Positions 54,775-64,000 of a DNA stretch of 64,000 bases are shown piece after piece (position 1 is the first letter of the stretch; each line of letters opens with the position of its first letter). Below the pieces are notes generated by a model. It was not told where the DNA came from. It did not search any database and saw only the letters and a program-made list of their open reading frames with translations. The stretch comes from Schlesneria paludicola DSM 18645. GTDB taxonomy: Bacteria > Planctomycetota > Planctomycetia > Planctomycetales > Planctomycetaceae. The DNA lies in assembly GCF_000255655.1 (NCBI RefSeq), contig NZ_JH636434.1, forward strand, positions 1,279,802-1,343,801, in the 5' to 3' direction. Both the position numbers and the translations under genes were made by a program.

Positions 54775-56208
54775 ATGCCTCACATGAAATCTCGCTTCAC
54801 GTTGCCGATCGTCTTCGCGTTCGCGTTTCCACATCTGGTCATGCCGGCTCAAGCTCAGGTCGTACCTGGGACTGGGCAGCAGATCGTCGAATGCTTCGAT
54901 GATTTTGAAGACCCGACCTGGAGCTTTACGCTGAACCTGCCCAAGTCGAGTGCAAACATCGATAAAGTCGAACGACATCCGTCGGGCTTTTCGAGCAATC
55001 GACTGTTCCTCGAGAGCCTTTACCGAGGAACGCCCGACTACGTTCACCGCGTCGACACCCCACCTGGCGGCATTCCCGGCAGCAAAGGGGCCTTGGCCAT
55101 GCAGACCCTGAACTCGGGGATACCCGGCCAGACGTCGCGCACATTTCAGCAGGATGACCTGATCGCCAGTGTCCAGCAACGCCTGGGCTATATGCTGCCT
55201 GCATCGTGGACCCCCAGCTATACCTGCCGCGTCTATATCCCCCCTTTCGAAAAATGGGAACGTCGTCATGGCAGCCACTTCGGTTTCCGTGCGGACTGCA
55301 TGACGACGATTAATTCGACAAAGTCGATGGGACGCCTGTTCAAGAATATGGGATCATTTAAGAAGCAGGAGCAGTACTGGCCGGGCTTCTTCATCCAACT
55401 GAATACGAAACAGATGACCGGGGAGAAAGAAGACTATGCCACAATCCTGATCCGTTCCGACGAACGCGGTCATGACGTCCCCGGCCCGAAAATCACGCAT
55501 GCCGGCTGGTGGACGCTGGGACTTTCCATCACCTCCGACGGAAAGGTTCACTACTACGCCCATGAAGGTGTTGCGAACCTGACCGCTCGCGATCACCTGT
55601 ATTCGAACTACCCGTACGGCTACCACTGCGAACAAACCAGTACGTACTTCTTCAATATCGTCAATCAGGATGACGGACGGACCTGGTCGACGCGGTGGAT
55701 TGTGGATGACCCGAAGGTCTACGTCGCGACCGGAAATTACCGGCCCTCAGCTCAACCTCAGGTCACTCAGCAGCCTGCCGCAGCACAACCACAAACGGCT
55801 GCAAAACCCGCGACCCCAGCCCCTGCGACGGTGCCTGTCGTGAATAAGCCAGCGAGCAATACGCCAGCCCCAGTGACGGCTGCCGTGAAACCATCGGCCG
55901 CAGCGGCCCCTGCCCTAACGGTCCCGCCGGCAAATGTGCCAAGTTTGTCCAGCAGCCCTATGCCACCTGTCGTCGCCAGCAAGCCGGACGATATTCCTGC
56001 ACCGAATCCGGAAACATCCGAGAGCGTACCTCAACTTGAGACCGTGCCAACACAAACCCCGGAACCCGTTGAGGCCACTCCGGCGAGTTCCGCAAACGAT
56101 GGAGCACCGTCGCTCGACGCACCAGCGGCCATTGAAACACCCGTCGAGGCGGTGCCTGCGGCAGGTACACAGCCTGAAGTGTCACCCCCGCCAGCGGTCC
56201 CAGAATAG
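54775..56208 (+). CDS. Secreted protein with Pro/Ala-rich tail
   Basis: 477 residues starting at ATG 54775 (GAGGA 6 bases before) or MKSRFT nine bases later. The signal peptide FTLPIVFAFAFPHLVMPAQA is followed by a globular domain of about 320 residues with many aromatic residues (VECFDDFEDPTWSFTLNLPKS, WWTLGLSITSDGKVHYYAHEG, TYFFNIVNQDDGRTW), which resembles a beta-sandwich such as laminin-G or glycan-binding folds by impression only. From about residue 325 the tail is Ala/Pro/Thr-rich, likely a disordered wall or stalk region. No known catalytic motif. Confidence 0.8.
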   Translation: MPHMKSRFTLPIVFAFAFPHLVMPAQAQVVPGTGQQIVECFDDFEDPTWSFTLNLPKSSANIDKVERHPSGFSSNRLFLESLYRGTPDYVHRVDTPPGGIPGSKGALAMQTLNSGIPGQTSRTFQQDDLIASVQQRLGYMLPASWTPSYTCRVYIPPFEKWERRHGSHFGFRADCMTTINSTKSMGRLFKNMGSFKKQEQYWPGFFIQLNTKQMTGEKEDYATILIRSDERGHDVPGPKITHAGWWTLGLSITSDGKVHYYAHEGVANLTARDHLYSNYPYGYHCEQTSTYFFNIVNQDDGRTWSTRWIVDDPKVYVATGNYRPSAQPQVTQQPAAAQPQTAAKPATPAPATVPVVNKPASNTPAPVTAAVKPSAAAAPALTVPPANVPSLSSSPMPPVVASKPDDIPAPNPETSESVPQLETVPTQTPEPVEATPASSANDGAPSLDAPAAIETPVEAVPAAGTQPEVSPPPAVPE

Positions 56209-56287
56209 CCAGGCCTAGGGACGGCCGGTAAAGTTGAAGTCACACAAACCAGGTGCCTCATCCCTAATCCTGCTGTCCGGAATTGTC

Positions 56288-56767
56288 ATGCTTCGACTTT
56301 GGCTCGCTCGACACGGCGAAGCAGTGGACCCCGATGTTGCGGCGTCAGATTTCGACAGAACTCTGACGCCCGCAGGTCGGCGGCGGCTTGCGAGCTCAAT
56401 CCAGTGGCTGATTGCCCGCGAACAGCCTCCCGAGCTAATTTTGCATAGTCCCCTGGTTCGAGCTCGACAGACCGCAGAGGTGATCGCCGAAGAAATCGGT
56501 GCGGACTCCTCACTCGTTCGTGTGAGCCAGCGGCTGGCGCCAGGCCTTAGCACCGACGAGCTTCTAAGCTCTCTATCCAGCACCGCGATGGAACGAGTCG
56601 TCTGTGTGGGCCATCAGCCCGACATGAGCCGATGCCTGGCGGAAATGCTGGGTGGGGGACGAATCCAGTTTTCGCCCGGTACAGTGGCCTGCATCGATTT
56701 CAACGGCCCCATCCTTCGGAGTGCAGGTGTCCTTCGCTGGCTGCTTGATCCGCACTGGTTTGGATAA
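56288..56767 (+). CDS. sixA: Phosphohistidine phosphatase SixA-like
   Basis: 159 residues starting MLRLWLARHGEAVDP. The histidine phosphatase RHG motif is at residue 8, the second-site ILHSPLVRARQTAEVIA is near residue 50, and the catalytic His in VVCVGHQPDMSR is near residue 102. Short SixA proteins dephosphorylate phosphohistidine; in E. coli SixA acts on the PTS-Ntr carrier NPr. Its presence fits the PTS relay at 37-40 kb but the two are unlinked here. Other targets remain possible. Confidence 0.88.
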   Translation: MLRLWLARHGEAVDPDVAASDFDRTLTPAGRRRLASSIQWLIAREQPPELILHSPLVRARQTAEVIAEEIGADSSLVRVSQRLAPGLSTDELLSSLSSTAMERVVCVGHQPDMSRCLAEMLGGGRIQFSPGTVACIDFNGPILRSAGVLRWLLDPHWFG

Positions 56768-57223
56768 ATTAGTTTGAATCGCCAGGCGCCCTCGTTCGGA
56801 CGTTGTGGGCACGGATAAGTTGGGTTCTGCGATTTGGTGAGTTTTAATACACTTCCGAGTTTTGATGCGAATTCTCGCAAGATCTGCATTGTCAGGCGGC
56901 ACCTACGGAAAATCTGCTGTCGTTTCTGAAACAACCACCAATCAACCCATACTTATGGCATGCTCTTTTTCCCCAAAAAAACGGGCGATCCACCGGATTT
57001 CCACGCTAGTCGAGCGGGAATTCTACGTTATTCTGTCTTAGGCAGATGTTCGCGTGCGGTTGAAATGGAACTCGCGCCATTTTGTTGAGAAACGGTATGT
57101 TTGCTGCACTTATCGCTTTTGCCCTTTCTTTTTTTTCGAAAGGGATTCGGGAACCTGATCAAAAAATCAGGCCCATATCGTTTGGTTTTGTTTCTTTTCT
57201 GTTTTTCGCGGAGGTTGTGAACA
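56768..57223. other. Leader region of the STAS gene with hairpins
   Basis: About 455 bases. Two small hairpins lie in the T-rich part near the STAS gene: CCCTTTC/GAAAGGG (57122-57144) with an all-T loop and CCTGAT/ATCAGG (57154-57171). The plus strand from 57110 is strikingly T-rich. No gene seen. Confidence 0.5.
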
Positions 57224-57553
57224 ATGCAAAGTGTTTCAGCGCTGGAGGTTTACCAGGCGGGAGAACTCACCGTCATTGGGTTTGGGGGACGGGAAGTCCT
57301 TGACGACATGAATGTGGCGGACTGCCGCGATGAACTAGTTGAATTGATTCGTGAAAACAATTGTCAGGTGCTTGCGTTCGATTTGACACGCGTGAGATTA
57401 ATTCCGAGCGGCCTTCTGGGGCTCTTGGCTTCGATTCGCAAACAAGGCGTCGAAGTCCACTTGTACAACCCCTCGGCCGACATCCGTGAAGTGCTTGAAA
57501 TCACAAAGCTTGATCAAGTCCTGCAGTTGCATGACTTGGATGTGGCAGTCTGA
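57224..57553 (+). CDS. STAS-domain anti-sigma factor antagonist
   Basis: 109 residues, a single STAS domain. The strand CQVLAFDLTRVRLIPSGLLGLL carries the regulatory Ser at about residue 62 (IPSG for the usual DSTGL). The helix ending ASIRKQGVEVHL and the final LDQVLQLHD match SpoIIAA-like antagonists. These bind anti-sigma kinases, and phosphorylation of the Ser switches them. No partner kinase is adjacent. GGAGG lies 9 bases before the ATG. Confidence 0.88.
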   Translation: MQSVSALEVYQAGELTVIGFGGREVLDDMNVADCRDELVELIRENNCQVLAFDLTRVRLIPSGLLGLLASIRKQGVEVHLYNPSADIREVLEITKLDQVLQLHDLDVAV

Positions 57554-57577
57554 TCAGACGACGCACGAAGACATTTT

Positions 57578-57615
57578 AGAACACCCTGGTACCCGTACCA
57601 GGGTGTTCTGCTTTT
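57578..57615 (+). terminator. STAS gene terminator
   Basis: Perfect 15-bp arms AGAACACCCTGGTAC (57578-57592) and GTACCAGGGTGTTCT (57595-57609) around CC, followed by GCTTTT. It separates this gene from the convergent secreted protein gene. Confidence 0.75.
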
Positions 57616-57627
57616 GATGAACGCCAT

Positions 57628-59343
57628 TCAGTTGATGGAAATTGCCGCCCATCCGTCGTCCGATCGAATTCCCGTGACGCGAGGACAGACCCCTCCAAAC
57701 GTCCACCAATTCGCCGGCAACGCCCGATCAAACGCCAGCTTGGATATGCTGGCCTTGATTGCCTGCGAAAGCACACTCAACCCCAAACTGGGGGGATCAT
57801 TCGAATCATCGCGATTCGCCACCTTGACTTGAACCTCGGTGGGAGTCACCAGAATCTTCTCACCAGCGATTTCGGTCTTGTACCCGATCGTAATCGCCAA
57901 CGGAGGCAAAAAGTCTTGGCCTGCGGGCTTAAACTTTGCTCGGATTGTCACACTGGCAAGGTTCTGCTCAAGTCGAATCGTCAGCGGGTCCTCCGCATCG
58001 AACTCAATATCCGTGACGAAATTCCCCAACCCCTGCGGTGGCGCCACCGAGTCACCTGTCGAATCCCCCTCTTCCGGCTTCACTTCATATGGAGCCAGCG
58101 AGGCTTTCAAATCCTTGTCAGTCGTCTTAAGACCTTTCAAATTTGCACGCGCCACGATGGCCTTCAGGAACGACTCGTGCAACAGGAGATTCACCCCTTC
58201 ATCGCGATTCATCGCGGCTTCCAGCGATGTCGCGGGTGTCGAAGGCTGATCTTCCGTCATTTGTGCCGAGTACTGCAGATAGGTATTCGTGGAAAACGCC
58301 TGCTGCTGCGTCGGCATTAGGCCGGCCAAACGCAAGCCTTTCCGGACTGTGTTCTCCAGGTGATCATTGGCCAGCGCCAATTGCTTATCGATCTGAGAAT
58401 CGAATTCCGGGTAAACACGTTCTGCGACTTTGTCACGTGCAATCGCTTCGGCTTCCGTTTTGCGACGCTCCGCTTCGCGATAGGCGATCCGATCGGCAAT
58501 TCCCCCAAACAGAGTTCCGCTGAGCGGCGTTTTCGCCCCCAGTGTTTGATTGTTCGCCCGGACATGGACCACGGCGTGCCGCGTTGAAATGCTGGTCCCA
58601 TCAAAGTACAGCTCTTTGGTGGCCATAAATTGCTGCTGGCTGGCCACATCGACCATCGCCTGAGGCGTCACGCCCGTTGTCTGGCTCTGTGTCAATCCGT
58701 CAAGAATCAACGCGGCGCGAATCTTTTCCGAGTTTGGCAAGACATCGAACCGCAACCGGGTCTCGGTCGTCTGGTGCCCACTGACCTGAGCGCCAAGAAT
58801 AAAATCACGAACCTCTCCTGGCTTTTGCTCATTCCGTGCGACAATTCGATTCACGAATGCTTCACTGACCGAAACACGCAGATTGCCGATGGCTGGCGGC
58901 GCAACCATCGCTTGTGCTTCATCAATCGGACGAGTGACGCGATACGCTTCACCATCAACCCCCTGAGGAATGGGCGTCAATGGAATCGCGGGATTGGCAT
59001 TCACCGGAGGCCTTGCCGAGAGCGTCGGATCGAACGGCGTCGGTTGCCGGTACCAGTAACGGGGCGGCATCGGAGGATAGTTGGGTTGCGGATAGGGCGA
59101 GACCATCGGGTATCGCGCGCCATAGCGGATTGGAACCGGCCCGGGGCCGATGGCAACGGGAGCCTGACCATAGGGCGCTGGCGGACCATAGGGAACATTC
59201 GACGTTCCGATTGGCACAGGTGGCGTTAACGCCTGGGAAGGCTGCGCGCAGGCAAACGATTGGATCGCGACGAGGCCGGCAACGATCGCGACGAGCCCCC
59301 GTGCGTGACGACAAACTGTTTGGCTTTCATCGTTTAGCATCAT
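57628..59343 (-). CDS. Secreted planctomycete protein with Pro-rich N-terminus
   Basis: 571 residues if started at 59343 (AGGGGCGG upstream) or 12 to 16 codons more from 59379/59391. A signal peptide (LVAIVAGLVAIQSFACAQP) precedes about 110 residues rich in Pro, Tyr and Gly (YGPPAPYGQAPVAIGPGPVP). A large globular part follows with long helices (AERRKTEAEAIARDKVAERV; QIDKQLALANDHLENTVRKG). No enzyme motif recognised. Proteins of this plan recur in planctomycete genomes without known function. It ends 12 bases from the STAS terminator. Confidence 0.8.
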   Translation of the reverse strand: MMLNDESQTVCRHARGLVAIVAGLVAIQSFACAQPSQALTPPVPIGTSNVPYGPPAPYGQAPVAIGPGPVPIRYGARYPMVSPYPQPNYPPMPPRYWYRQPTPFDPTLSARPPVNANPAIPLTPIPQGVDGEAYRVTRPIDEAQAMVAPPAIGNLRVSVSEAFVNRIVARNEQKPGEVRDFILGAQVSGHQTTETRLRFDVLPNSEKIRAALILDGLTQSQTTGVTPQAMVDVASQQQFMATKELYFDGTSISTRHAVVHVRANNQTLGAKTPLSGTLFGGIADRIAYREAERRKTEAEAIARDKVAERVYPEFDSQIDKQLALANDHLENTVRKGLRLAGLMPTQQQAFSTNTYLQYSAQMTEDQPSTPATSLEAAMNRDEGVNLLLHESFLKAIVARANLKGLKTTDKDLKASLAPYEVKPEEGDSTGDSVAPPQGLGNFVTDIEFDAEDPLTIRLEQNLASVTIRAKFKPAGQDFLPPLAITIGYKTEIAGEKILVTPTEVQVKVANRDDSNDPPSLGLSVLSQAIKASISKLAFDRALPANWWTFGGVCPRVTGIRSDDGWAAISIN

Positions 59344-59391
59344 TTCGGCCGCCCCTGAACGATCGGTTGCCACGGTCATCACGTGATTCAC

Positions 59392-59756
59392 CGAAAGCTA
59401 TTGAATTCCTCGAAACGCAAGCAGGTCGCGCTTCACTCAATCTTACATCTCAAATCCACTTCAGACGGAATGTTAGCGGCGTCTGACAGATTCCAACGGC
59501 AGTTCTCGCCAGACTTGCTTGGTGGATTATTCCTGCGAATGGACCAAAAAACAAAACTTGACGCCCCGCCGAGGCATCTCGCTCGAAACTCATATCGAGC
59601 AACCGCCGTTCCAAAGTCGCGACCGGTATTGTTCTTTTGACGACTTTGACCGCATCATTTTTGCATGTTTCCCTAGTGGGGAACCTGCGAAGTTGGTAGA
59701 AAATCGTTCGCGAATACAGGACGTATTCGTTCAAAATGTCAAGGTAGACAATAGTC
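59392..59756. other. Divergent intergenic region
   Basis: About 365 bases between the leftward secreted protein and the P450. Contains both promoters. No gene supported. Confidence 0.4.
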
Positions 59757-61187
59757 ATGTTGCACACGAAGCTCACGATCGCCCGCGATGCGAACGAACC
59801 TCTTCCGGTCACGCAGGGGCGGCTCCTTGATTTCCCCGATGATCCAATCGCCTGTATGCGACGGTTGCACGCGGCGCATGGTTCTGTCTGCGCCATGGAA
59901 GAAGATGGCCAGCGAATCTATTTCGTGTTCGGGCCCGAGTACAATCACCAGGTCTTGAGCGATAGCAACACATTCCATTCGCGATTCTTTGCAATCCGAG
60001 GCGGACGCAATTCGTCACAGAGACGACTCAGCTCCGGCCTGCTCAGCATGAACGGAGACCAGCACAAGCGGAACCGACGAATGGTGATGGATGCCTTCAT
60101 GAAGAAGGCGATTTTGAATTATTTACCAGCCATTCGTATCGAAGTGGAATCGATGTTGTCCGATTGGACGCCGGGCAACGAACGCGACATCTCGCGCGAT
60201 ATGACCGACTTCATGCTCCGGCTGACGAGCTCCATTCTGTTCGGACTCGATCAGCCACAGGTCGCATACAAAATTGGACATATGATCGACCATTGGGTCC
60301 ACCTGAACCATGAAATCGGGATGGGAGCCTTTGTATCCGATCCAACAATCGCAAATCGATATGGCGACTTGCTGGCGGAAGCAAACGAACTTGAAGGCCA
60401 GATCCTGGGAATGATTCGGATGCGCAAAGCGAATCCCACAGGTCGAGATGCGCTGTCGATGCTGATCAACGCCCACGACGCCGAAGGAAGTATTTCCGAG
60501 GAAGAATTGGTCGGACAGGCCGCCTTAATGTTCGCCGCCGCGCACTTGACGACCGCACATTCGCTGACCTGGACCCTGTTTCTACTGGCACAGCACCCGT
60601 CCGTCATGAATGGACTGCACCAGGAACTCACGAAGGAACTCGATGGTGGGTTTCCAACACTCGAACAGGTCGAAAGGCTGTCGCTGACCGAACGCGTCAT
60701 CAAAGAAAGTATGCGGATCCTTCCCGCGTCATCGTATTCTCAACGAATTACCGCGGTTCCGGTGGAACTGGGACCATTTAAACTTGCGCCCGGCGCGGGA
60801 ATTGTCTTCAGCCAATTCATCACGCACCACCTACCGGAAATCTACTCTGAACCGGACACATTTCAGCCGGACCGCTGGCTGACAATGGCCCCATCGCCCT
60901 ACCAGTACCTGCCCTTTGGAGCGGGACCAAGAATGTGCCTGGGGGCACCACTGGCAATGCTGATCATGAAAGCGACGCTGCCGACCATCTTGCAGCGGTT
61001 CAAGTTGACGGTCGTTCCAAATACCGAAGTGAGCGGAAAGGTCATCTCGACCATGCTGGGACCGACAACCAGCGTGATGATGCGAATCGAGCATCAAGAT
61101 GGCCGATTTGAGAGCCAGCCTGTTCGCGGAAACATCCATCAGATGGTTGACCTGCGCGAAATCAGGACCGCACGCCGAGCCGCTTGA
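59757..61187 (+). CDS. Cytochrome P450
   Basis: 476 residues. The I-helix oxygen-binding region ALMFAAAHLTTAHSL lies near residue 258, the ExxR helix KESMRI near residue 316 and the heme loop FGAGPRMCLGAPLA near residue 388 with its Cys ligand at about 393. There is no membrane anchor, so it is a soluble bacterial P450 needing separate ferredoxin and reductase, neither of which is nearby. Substrate unknown. The O-methyltransferase 270 bases downstream on the same strand suggests a shared tailoring pathway. Confidence 0.95.
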   Translation: MLHTKLTIARDANEPLPVTQGRLLDFPDDPIACMRRLHAAHGSVCAMEEDGQRIYFVFGPEYNHQVLSDSNTFHSRFFAIRGGRNSSQRRLSSGLLSMNGDQHKRNRRMVMDAFMKKAILNYLPAIRIEVESMLSDWTPGNERDISRDMTDFMLRLTSSILFGLDQPQVAYKIGHMIDHWVHLNHEIGMGAFVSDPTIANRYGDLLAEANELEGQILGMIRMRKANPTGRDALSMLINAHDAEGSISEEELVGQAALMFAAAHLTTAHSLTWTLFLLAQHPSVMNGLHQELTKELDGGFPTLEQVERLSLTERVIKESMRILPASSYSQRITAVPVELGPFKLAPGAGIVFSQFITHHLPEIYSEPDTFQPDRWLTMAPSPYQYLPFGAGPRMCLGAPLAMLIMKATLPTILQRFKLTVVPNTEVSGKVISTMLGPTTSVMMRIEHQDGRFESQPVRGNIHQMVDLREIRTARRAA

Positions 61188-61456
61188 TTGATATTGGCCT
61201 CGAGGCATTCTGAGTCGATTCCAGAGTCGCCGTCGCGACAATGCTACCCGGGCAACTTCGTCATTTGTGCGACATGGTTTCGACGATGCTCCACCGTAGG
61301 ATGACCAAATCAAAACCTTCGTGCGCGCTTCAACGCCCCCCGTGAAATCTGCCATTGAGGCTTTCGCAAACGGCCTCAATTCGTCTTGTGGATTGACGGA
61401 ACTGAACCTCCCCCAATCCGTGTTTCGAGACAAAAGAACGTCAAAGGAATCACTTG

Positions 61457-62464
61457 ATGGAAGCTCCGATCCCTCACGAAATCATGAACCGGATGCTGTC
61501 AGGCTACTGGTCGACCCAGGCACTTTACGTCGCCGCGAAGCTGGGTCTTGCGGACCTCTTGATTGAAGGGCCGCGCTCGATCGACGATCTTGCTCAGGCC
61601 ACGAACACTCACGCTCCATCGCTTTATCGACTGCTTCGTGGACTCGCGAGCATGGGTGTGTTCGCCGATGTTGGCAATGCGCGATTTACGTTAACACCGC
61701 TGGCGGAATGCCTGCGAAGTGACCTCCCTGGATCGCAGCGTGCACTGGCAATCATGGGTGGTGAGGAACATTATCAAGCTTGGGGTGAGCTGCTTTACAG
61801 TGTGCAGACCGGTAAGACATCGTTTGACAAGCTGTACGGAATGCCCATTTTTGAGTTCCTCTCCAAGAACATTGAGCAGGCCAAAGTGTTCGATGCCGCG
61901 ATGGTCGGAGTCCACGGCCGCGAGACCACGGCAATGACGGATGCATACGACTTTTCGGATGTGAAGGTCTTGGCAGATATCGGCGGAGGCAACGGCAGCC
62001 TGCTAACTACCGTCCTGACGAAGTACCCGCACATGAAAGGAATTCTCTACGATCTGCCCGGCGTGACAGAACGAGCCACAGTCAGCTTGTCGGCCGCTGG
62101 GCTATCCGACCGCTGCCAGGTGATGGGTGGCAACTTCTTCGAGTCGGTTCCCGCCGGAGCCGATGCCTATCTCATGCGTCACATCATCCATGACTGGGAC
62201 GACGAAAAGGCGACCACGATCTTGCGCCATGTCCATCAAGTTCTCCCCAGCCACGGGCGCCTACTCGTCGTTGAGGGTGTGATCCCTCCGGGCAATACTC
62301 CTTGTTTCGGCAAATTGCTCGACCTCACCATGCTGACGCTTCCCGGCGGAAAGGAACGAACCGACGACGAATTCCGAACCCTTTTCAAATCGGCGGGGTT
62401 CCATCTCTCCAGAATCGTACCGACCAGTGCGGAAGTCAGTATTATTGAGGGGAAGAAGCAGTAG
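61457..62464 (+). CDS. SAM-dependent O-methyltransferase
   Basis: 335 residues of the plant-COMT/hydroxyneurosporene type. An N-terminal dimerisation and winged-helix domain (TQALYVAAKLGLADLLIEGP, YRLLRGLASMGVF) precedes the SAM fold with DIGGGNGSLL near residue 173 and the catalytic His in HIIHDWDDEKA near residue 244. Such enzymes methylate hydroxyls on aromatic or polyketide-like products and on isoprenoids. Start ATG at 61457 has AAAGGAAT upstream; the open frame includes a TTG one codon earlier. Confidence 0.92.
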   Translation: MEAPIPHEIMNRMLSGYWSTQALYVAAKLGLADLLIEGPRSIDDLAQATNTHAPSLYRLLRGLASMGVFADVGNARFTLTPLAECLRSDLPGSQRALAIMGGEEHYQAWGELLYSVQTGKTSFDKLYGMPIFEFLSKNIEQAKVFDAAMVGVHGRETTAMTDAYDFSDVKVLADIGGGNGSLLTTVLTKYPHMKGILYDLPGVTERATVSLSAAGLSDRCQVMGGNFFESVPAGADAYLMRHIIHDWDDEKATTILRHVHQVLPSHGRLLVVEGVIPPGNTPCFGKLLDLTMLTLPGGKERTDDEFRTLFKSAGFHLSRIVPTSAEVSIIEGKKQ

Positions 62465-62556
62465 CGAGCTCATCTAGAATCACCGAAGCCCGGTCCGCGT
62501 AGAGACTTCTGCGCGGACGTTCGCTCGCATCGACCACCTCGTGAGAAAGTTCACCC

Positions 62557-63243
62557 ATGGTGATCCCCGCCATTGCGATGTTGCTCCGCATGGGCACCAG
62601 CACGATCTTGGGAGCCGCAATCGGATACGAGCGAGAACGAAGCGGCCATCCCGCTGGCCTTCGGACGCATCTGCTCGTCGCCCTGGCATCCACGACATTC
62701 ATGCTCGTTTCAACCCAGTTCGTGTACTTCCAAACCTACCGTAAAGAGGACCTCATTGCGGTTGACACTTCGCGAATCGCGGCCAGTGTCGTCACCGGAA
62801 TCGGGTTCCTGGGCGCCGGCGCGATCATCCGCAACGGGATCAACGTACAGGGACTCACCACTGCCGCCAGCCTTTGGCTGGTCGCTGCAATTGGTCTGGC
62901 CGCGGGTGCCGGAATGTACACGGTCGCGATTGTCGCCACCTTGACGGCCCTCTTTTGCCTGACGATCTTGCGTCAAATCGAAGGACTTCGCTGGCATGTC
63001 TGTCAAAGACAGATCGAGATCGTCGGCAAGAAACCGCTTCTGAACCGTCATCTGATTCAGAACGAACTCAAAACATTGGGACACGTCGTCAAAGATTTGG
63101 AATGCGACGACAACCTTGCACAAAACGAACTTCGCCTGACGTTCGAACTGCGATTCTCAACCGAACACGCGGTCGAACCTCTGCTCACAAAGCTCGAATC
63201 CCTACCCGGAATCATGAGCATCAAGCTGATCCGCACTGGTTGA
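62557..63243 (+). CDS. MgtC/SapB family membrane protein
   Basis: 228 residues. The MgtC core is complete: GYERERSGHPAGLRTHLLVA near residue 22, then SVVTGIGFLGAGAI and GINVQGLTTAASLWLVAAIGLAAG, spread over four to five membrane helices. A C-terminal soluble part from about residue 145 (VCQRQIEIVGKKPLLNRHLI) has the ACT-like fold expected. MgtC proteins bind the F-ATPase or act in adaptation to low magnesium. Its context with the P450 and methyltransferase genes gives no clue. It begins 92 bases after the methyltransferase. Confidence 0.92.
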   Translation: MVIPAIAMLLRMGTSTILGAAIGYERERSGHPAGLRTHLLVALASTTFMLVSTQFVYFQTYRKEDLIAVDTSRIAASVVTGIGFLGAGAIIRNGINVQGLTTAASLWLVAAIGLAAGAGMYTVAIVATLTALFCLTILRQIEGLRWHVCQRQIEIVGKKPLLNRHLIQNELKTLGHVVKDLECDDNLAQNELRLTFELRFSTEHAVEPLLTKLESLPGIMSIKLIRTG

Positions 63244-63530
63244 TCGCAGGCTGCTTCTCTCCAGCTCCTCTTTCGCGAGCTCTTTCTCGCGACGTACCCA
63301 GGGTCGTCGCAACTTGACCGCCACGCCGCTTGGACTTGGGGCGAGCCGTCCTTGCTAGGGCACTCAGCCTCGACTTGCCAGCCAAAACATTCGCACACGA
63401 CCGTCCAGGCTTTCGCGCCTTCCACTCCGCCTCCACCAATCAGAACGACATTGGCCAAGCGCGACCACTTTCCGTGAAATCCAGCAGCGGCCTGACGAGC
63501 CTTGACGCCCCATAATCCGCACCCACCAGC
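63244..63530. other. Intergenic region before the rRNA terminator
   Basis: About 290 bases between the MgtC-family gene and the 16S rRNA terminator. No gene or promoter was recognised. Confidence 0.4.
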
Positions 63531-63571
63531 AAACGAAAAAAGCCCACTCAGGTTAAGGCCTGAGTGGGCTT
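63531..63571 (-). terminator. Intrinsic terminator of the 16S rRNA transcript
   Basis: On the minus strand, perfect 13-bp arms AAGCCCACTCAGG and CCTGAGTGGGCTT around a 6-base loop, followed by TTTTCGTTT. It lies about 155 bases past the 16S 3' end. Confidence 0.85.
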
Positions 63572-63722
63572 CATATAAACAGATTGGAGGTTTGAGAATC
63601 GGAATTACGCTTGATGCGGACTGTTTGTTATTGATTTGATTCGCTGGAAGATACGGGTTTCAGAAACGATTGCTCGAATCATCACCCCAACCAACGTCTC
63701 TGGCGCAATTGACCAATATCCT

Positions 63723-64000
<278 letters not shown>

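Overview
The window looks like chromosome of a free-living member of the Planctomycetota. Several signs point this way: a Tat-exported DUF1501 protein, two Gfo/Idh/MocA oxidoreductases, small lipoproteins and long Pro/Ala-rich secreted proteins of the planctomycete type, a dense set of signalling genes, and a 16S rRNA gene at the right edge that ends in its own terminator with no 23S following. murE and murF show that a meso-DAP type peptidoglycan precursor pathway is encoded. I saw no phage, insertion sequence, CRISPR array or tRNA gene, so this is mostly core chromosome with dispersed palindromic repeats.

Layout. 0-10 kb: a CbiX-type chelatase, an orphan NtrC-like regulator whose GAFTGA loop is missing, a 1422-residue membrane protein with a charged low-complexity region of about 730 residues, a threonine dehydratase-like enzyme, a small lipoprotein and a DUF1501 protein. 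10-15.5 kb: csrA, a Gfo/Idh/MocA oxidoreductase, an RNase Z-like hydrolase, an SDR oxidoreductase and a spermidine synthase-like enzyme. 15.5-20.2 kb (minus strand): a compact ABC-2 export operon (ATPase, permease, membrane-anchored partner, HD hydrolase). 20.2-22.7 kb: two tandem pilin-like small proteins, each with a possible sigma-54 motif about 420 bp upstream. 22.8-29.4 kb (minus strand): a complete 2-oxoglutarate dehydrogenase operon (sucA, sucB, lpdA) followed by a lipoate ligase-like gene. 30-35 kb: a zinc-ribbon membrane protein, then murE-murF. 35-40.2 kb: two small exported proteins, then hpf-ptsN-ptsH-ptsI, a phosphotransfer chain without a sugar permease. 40.9-43.4 kb: RNase E/G and ribosomal protein L21. 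43.5-49.8 kb: a signalling island with an orphan acyl carrier protein, a degenerate receiver, a histidine kinase/NtrC pair and a sigma-70 family factor. 49.8-59.4 kb: oxidoreductase, esterase, metallophosphatase, nrdR, secreted proteins, sixA and a STAS protein. 59.7-64 kb: a cytochrome P450, an O-methyltransferase, an MgtC-family protein and the 3' end of 16S rRNA.

How the genes work together. The sucA-sucB-lpdA-ligase run supplies both the complex and a probable route to its lipoyl cofactor. EI, HPr and EIIA(Ntr) beside hpf suggest a regulatory phosphorelay, and the distant sixA could encode a phosphatase for such a relay. The GAFTGA-bearing NtrC regulator implies sigma-54 control somewhere in the genome. 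No single locus here is clearly a new defence or mobile system. The features most worth a second look are the paired pilin-like genes with their structured leaders, the ACP/pseudo-receiver pair, the GAFTGA-less regulator, the promoter-hairpin arrangement before hpf, and the dispersed repeats.
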